The notes under the pieces: model-generated
What the model was told of the DNA's origin: nothing
The model's input: only the letters and a program-made list of their open reading frames with translations
The model's database searches: none
In this document: in pieces, positions 22,162 to 22,572 of the stretch
How the letters are laid out: each line of letters starts with the position of its first letter
Numbering within the stretch: the first letter of the stretch is position 1
Source of the DNA: Rhizobiales bacterium UBA3584
GTDB lineage: Bacteria > Pseudomonadota > Alphaproteobacteria > Rhizobiales > Devosiaceae
Assembly (NCBI GenBank): GCA_002375765.1
Contig: DFMV01000076.1
Location: 1-22,572 of the forward strand
DNA length: 22,572 nt
Direction of reading: 5' to 3'
Program-made: the position numbers and the translations under genes

Positions 22162-22239
22162 CTAGAGCACGAAAATCAAAAGCAAAATGATCAGCGGCAG
22201 GGGGATGCCGATCAGCCAGAGCAAAAGTCCTGCGAACAT
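22162..22239 (-). CDS. 25-aa hydrophobic micro-protein
   Basis: A 25-residue ORF starts at ATG 22239 and reads MFAGLLLWLIGIPLPLIILL then LIFVL. It has an LLWLIGIPxP core, then a run of isoleucine/leucine, giving a single membrane helix broken by two prolines. AGGGA lies about nine bases before the start. It is 72 bp upstream of the other micro-ORF and follows a GGAAC-N19-TT promoter. Frame, Shine-Dalgarno and membrane pattern argue that it is real. Function unknown. Confidence 0.65.
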   Translation of the reverse strand: MFAGLLLWLIGIPLPLIILLLIFVL

Positions 22240-22290
22240 GAAACCGAGTCCCTCATTGCACTGTGTGCGCTGTGTTTATCGTGAGGGACT

Positions 22291-22316
22291 AAGAGTCACG
22301 GGTGTGGGTTGGTTCC
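22291..22316 (-). promoter_or_regulatory. EcfG/RpoE2-type stress promoter
   Basis: On the minus strand GGAAC (22316-22312) is followed 19 bases later by TT (22292-22291). This fits the GGAAC-N18/19-TT consensus reported for the general-stress sigma factor RpoE2/EcfG of Sinorhizobium. It would start a transcript near 22284, about 45 bases before the 25-aa ORF. The -10 (TCTT rather than CGTT) is imperfect. Confidence 0.45.
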
Positions 22317-22413
22317 ATCGGCCGGGCAGAAGGTGTCGAAAAGGGGACGAAAAAAGGCGACAGTCTGTCCATGACACGCTGCCGCTTTCAACCGTTGCGC
22401 CCTATCGGCTTGC

Positions 22414-22572
22414 TCAGTAATCCTGTTCGTAGAACAGGCCGACACCGGAATTGCCCGTCGTGCTGGTGGTGCCGCGGGCCCGAAGCTGCTCGGTGATGTC
22501 GAGATCGATCGTGACCCGACTTTCCGCGGCCCCGGCCTCGACGCCGAGATAGATGTTGTCATCGATATAGGC
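22414..22572 (-). CDS. TamB-type translocation/assembly protein, C-terminus only
   Basis: This is the last 52 residues of a protein that runs off the window edge. It reads AYIDDNIYLGVEAGAAESRV, then TIDLDITEQLRARG, and ends NSGVGLFYEQDY. The final strand with terminal aromatic residues matches the C-terminus of alphaproteobacterial TamB/DUF490 proteins. These form a periplasm-spanning beta-taco with TamA for outer-membrane protein or lipid delivery. The stop is TGA at 22416-22414. The gap to the 25-aa ORF (about 175 bp) contains a promoter match. A weak stem near 22357-22371 followed by a T-run on the minus strand could be its terminator. Confidence 0.75.
   Translation of the reverse strand, partial: AYIDDNIYLGVEAGAAESRVTIDLDITEQLRARGTTSTTGNSGVGLFYEQDY

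Noticed and set aside
1..22572. tRNA genes, rRNA, CRISPR arrays, integrases or insertion sequences
   Set aside because: None was seen on either strand: no cloverleaf with CCA-end features, no regularly spaced repeats and no transposase-like protein.

Overview
The window is chromosomal DNA of a high-GC alphaproteobacterium. Gene content and protein style point to the order Hyphomicrobiales, most likely a Devosiaceae member (Devosia or Pelagibacterium type). The clues are a PhnA-like membrane protein beside tiny hydrophobic ORFs, an EcfG/RpoE2-type promoter match, an alphaproteobacterial-type IF3 with an ATT start, and typical proteobacterial intergenic palindromes. The genus is an inference from reading proteins by eye; no search was run.

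Layout. 1-441 has no credible gene but holds nested palindromic repeats. 442-966 encodes a YetF/DUF421 membrane protein. 1021-1479 (minus) encodes a DUF1810 protein whose 5' end lies in foreign-looking DNA. About 1431-2740 is a small low-GC island with two overlapping genes, a DUF5343 protein and a TIGR02391/Ymh protein with an HEPN-like RNPxxH motif, wedged against the stop codon of polA (2741-5629, minus). A CAP-domain lipoprotein follows (minus). Then comes a translation block on the plus strand: rpmI, rplT, pheS, an ASCH-domain gene and pheT. Two copies of an intergenic palindromic repeat flank rplT, and a strong hairpin terminator sits just before pheS.

Downstream of pheT, after a perfect 28-bp palindrome, is a small surface-glycan cluster: two glycosyltransferases and a short O-antigen-ligase-like membrane protein. 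This runs into trhO (tRNA uridine hydroxylase), which appears to use a CTG start, and a VOC protein. A GNAT acetyltransferase (minus), a LysR regulator (plus) and an alpha/beta hydrolase (minus) follow. infC (17898-18434) starts at ATT and ends in a clear terminator. A large methyl-accepting chemotaxis protein with a C-terminal DWSEF pentapeptide ends at a bidirectional terminator.

The right end, on the minus strand, holds a four-helix PhnA-like membrane protein and two previously overlookable membrane micro-ORFs of 24 and 25 codons, each with a good Shine-Dalgarno. A GGAAC-N19-TT promoter lies upstream. The window closes with the C-terminus of a TamB-type translocation/assembly protein.

How they fit together: most of the window is core housekeeping (replication/repair, ribosome, tRNA charging, initiation factor, tRNA modification). 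The accessory content is the two-gene island at 1431-2740, the glycan cluster at 11302-14053 and possibly the stress-membrane micro-ORF cluster at 21095-22316. The island is the best candidate for an undescribed defence or toxin-like system.
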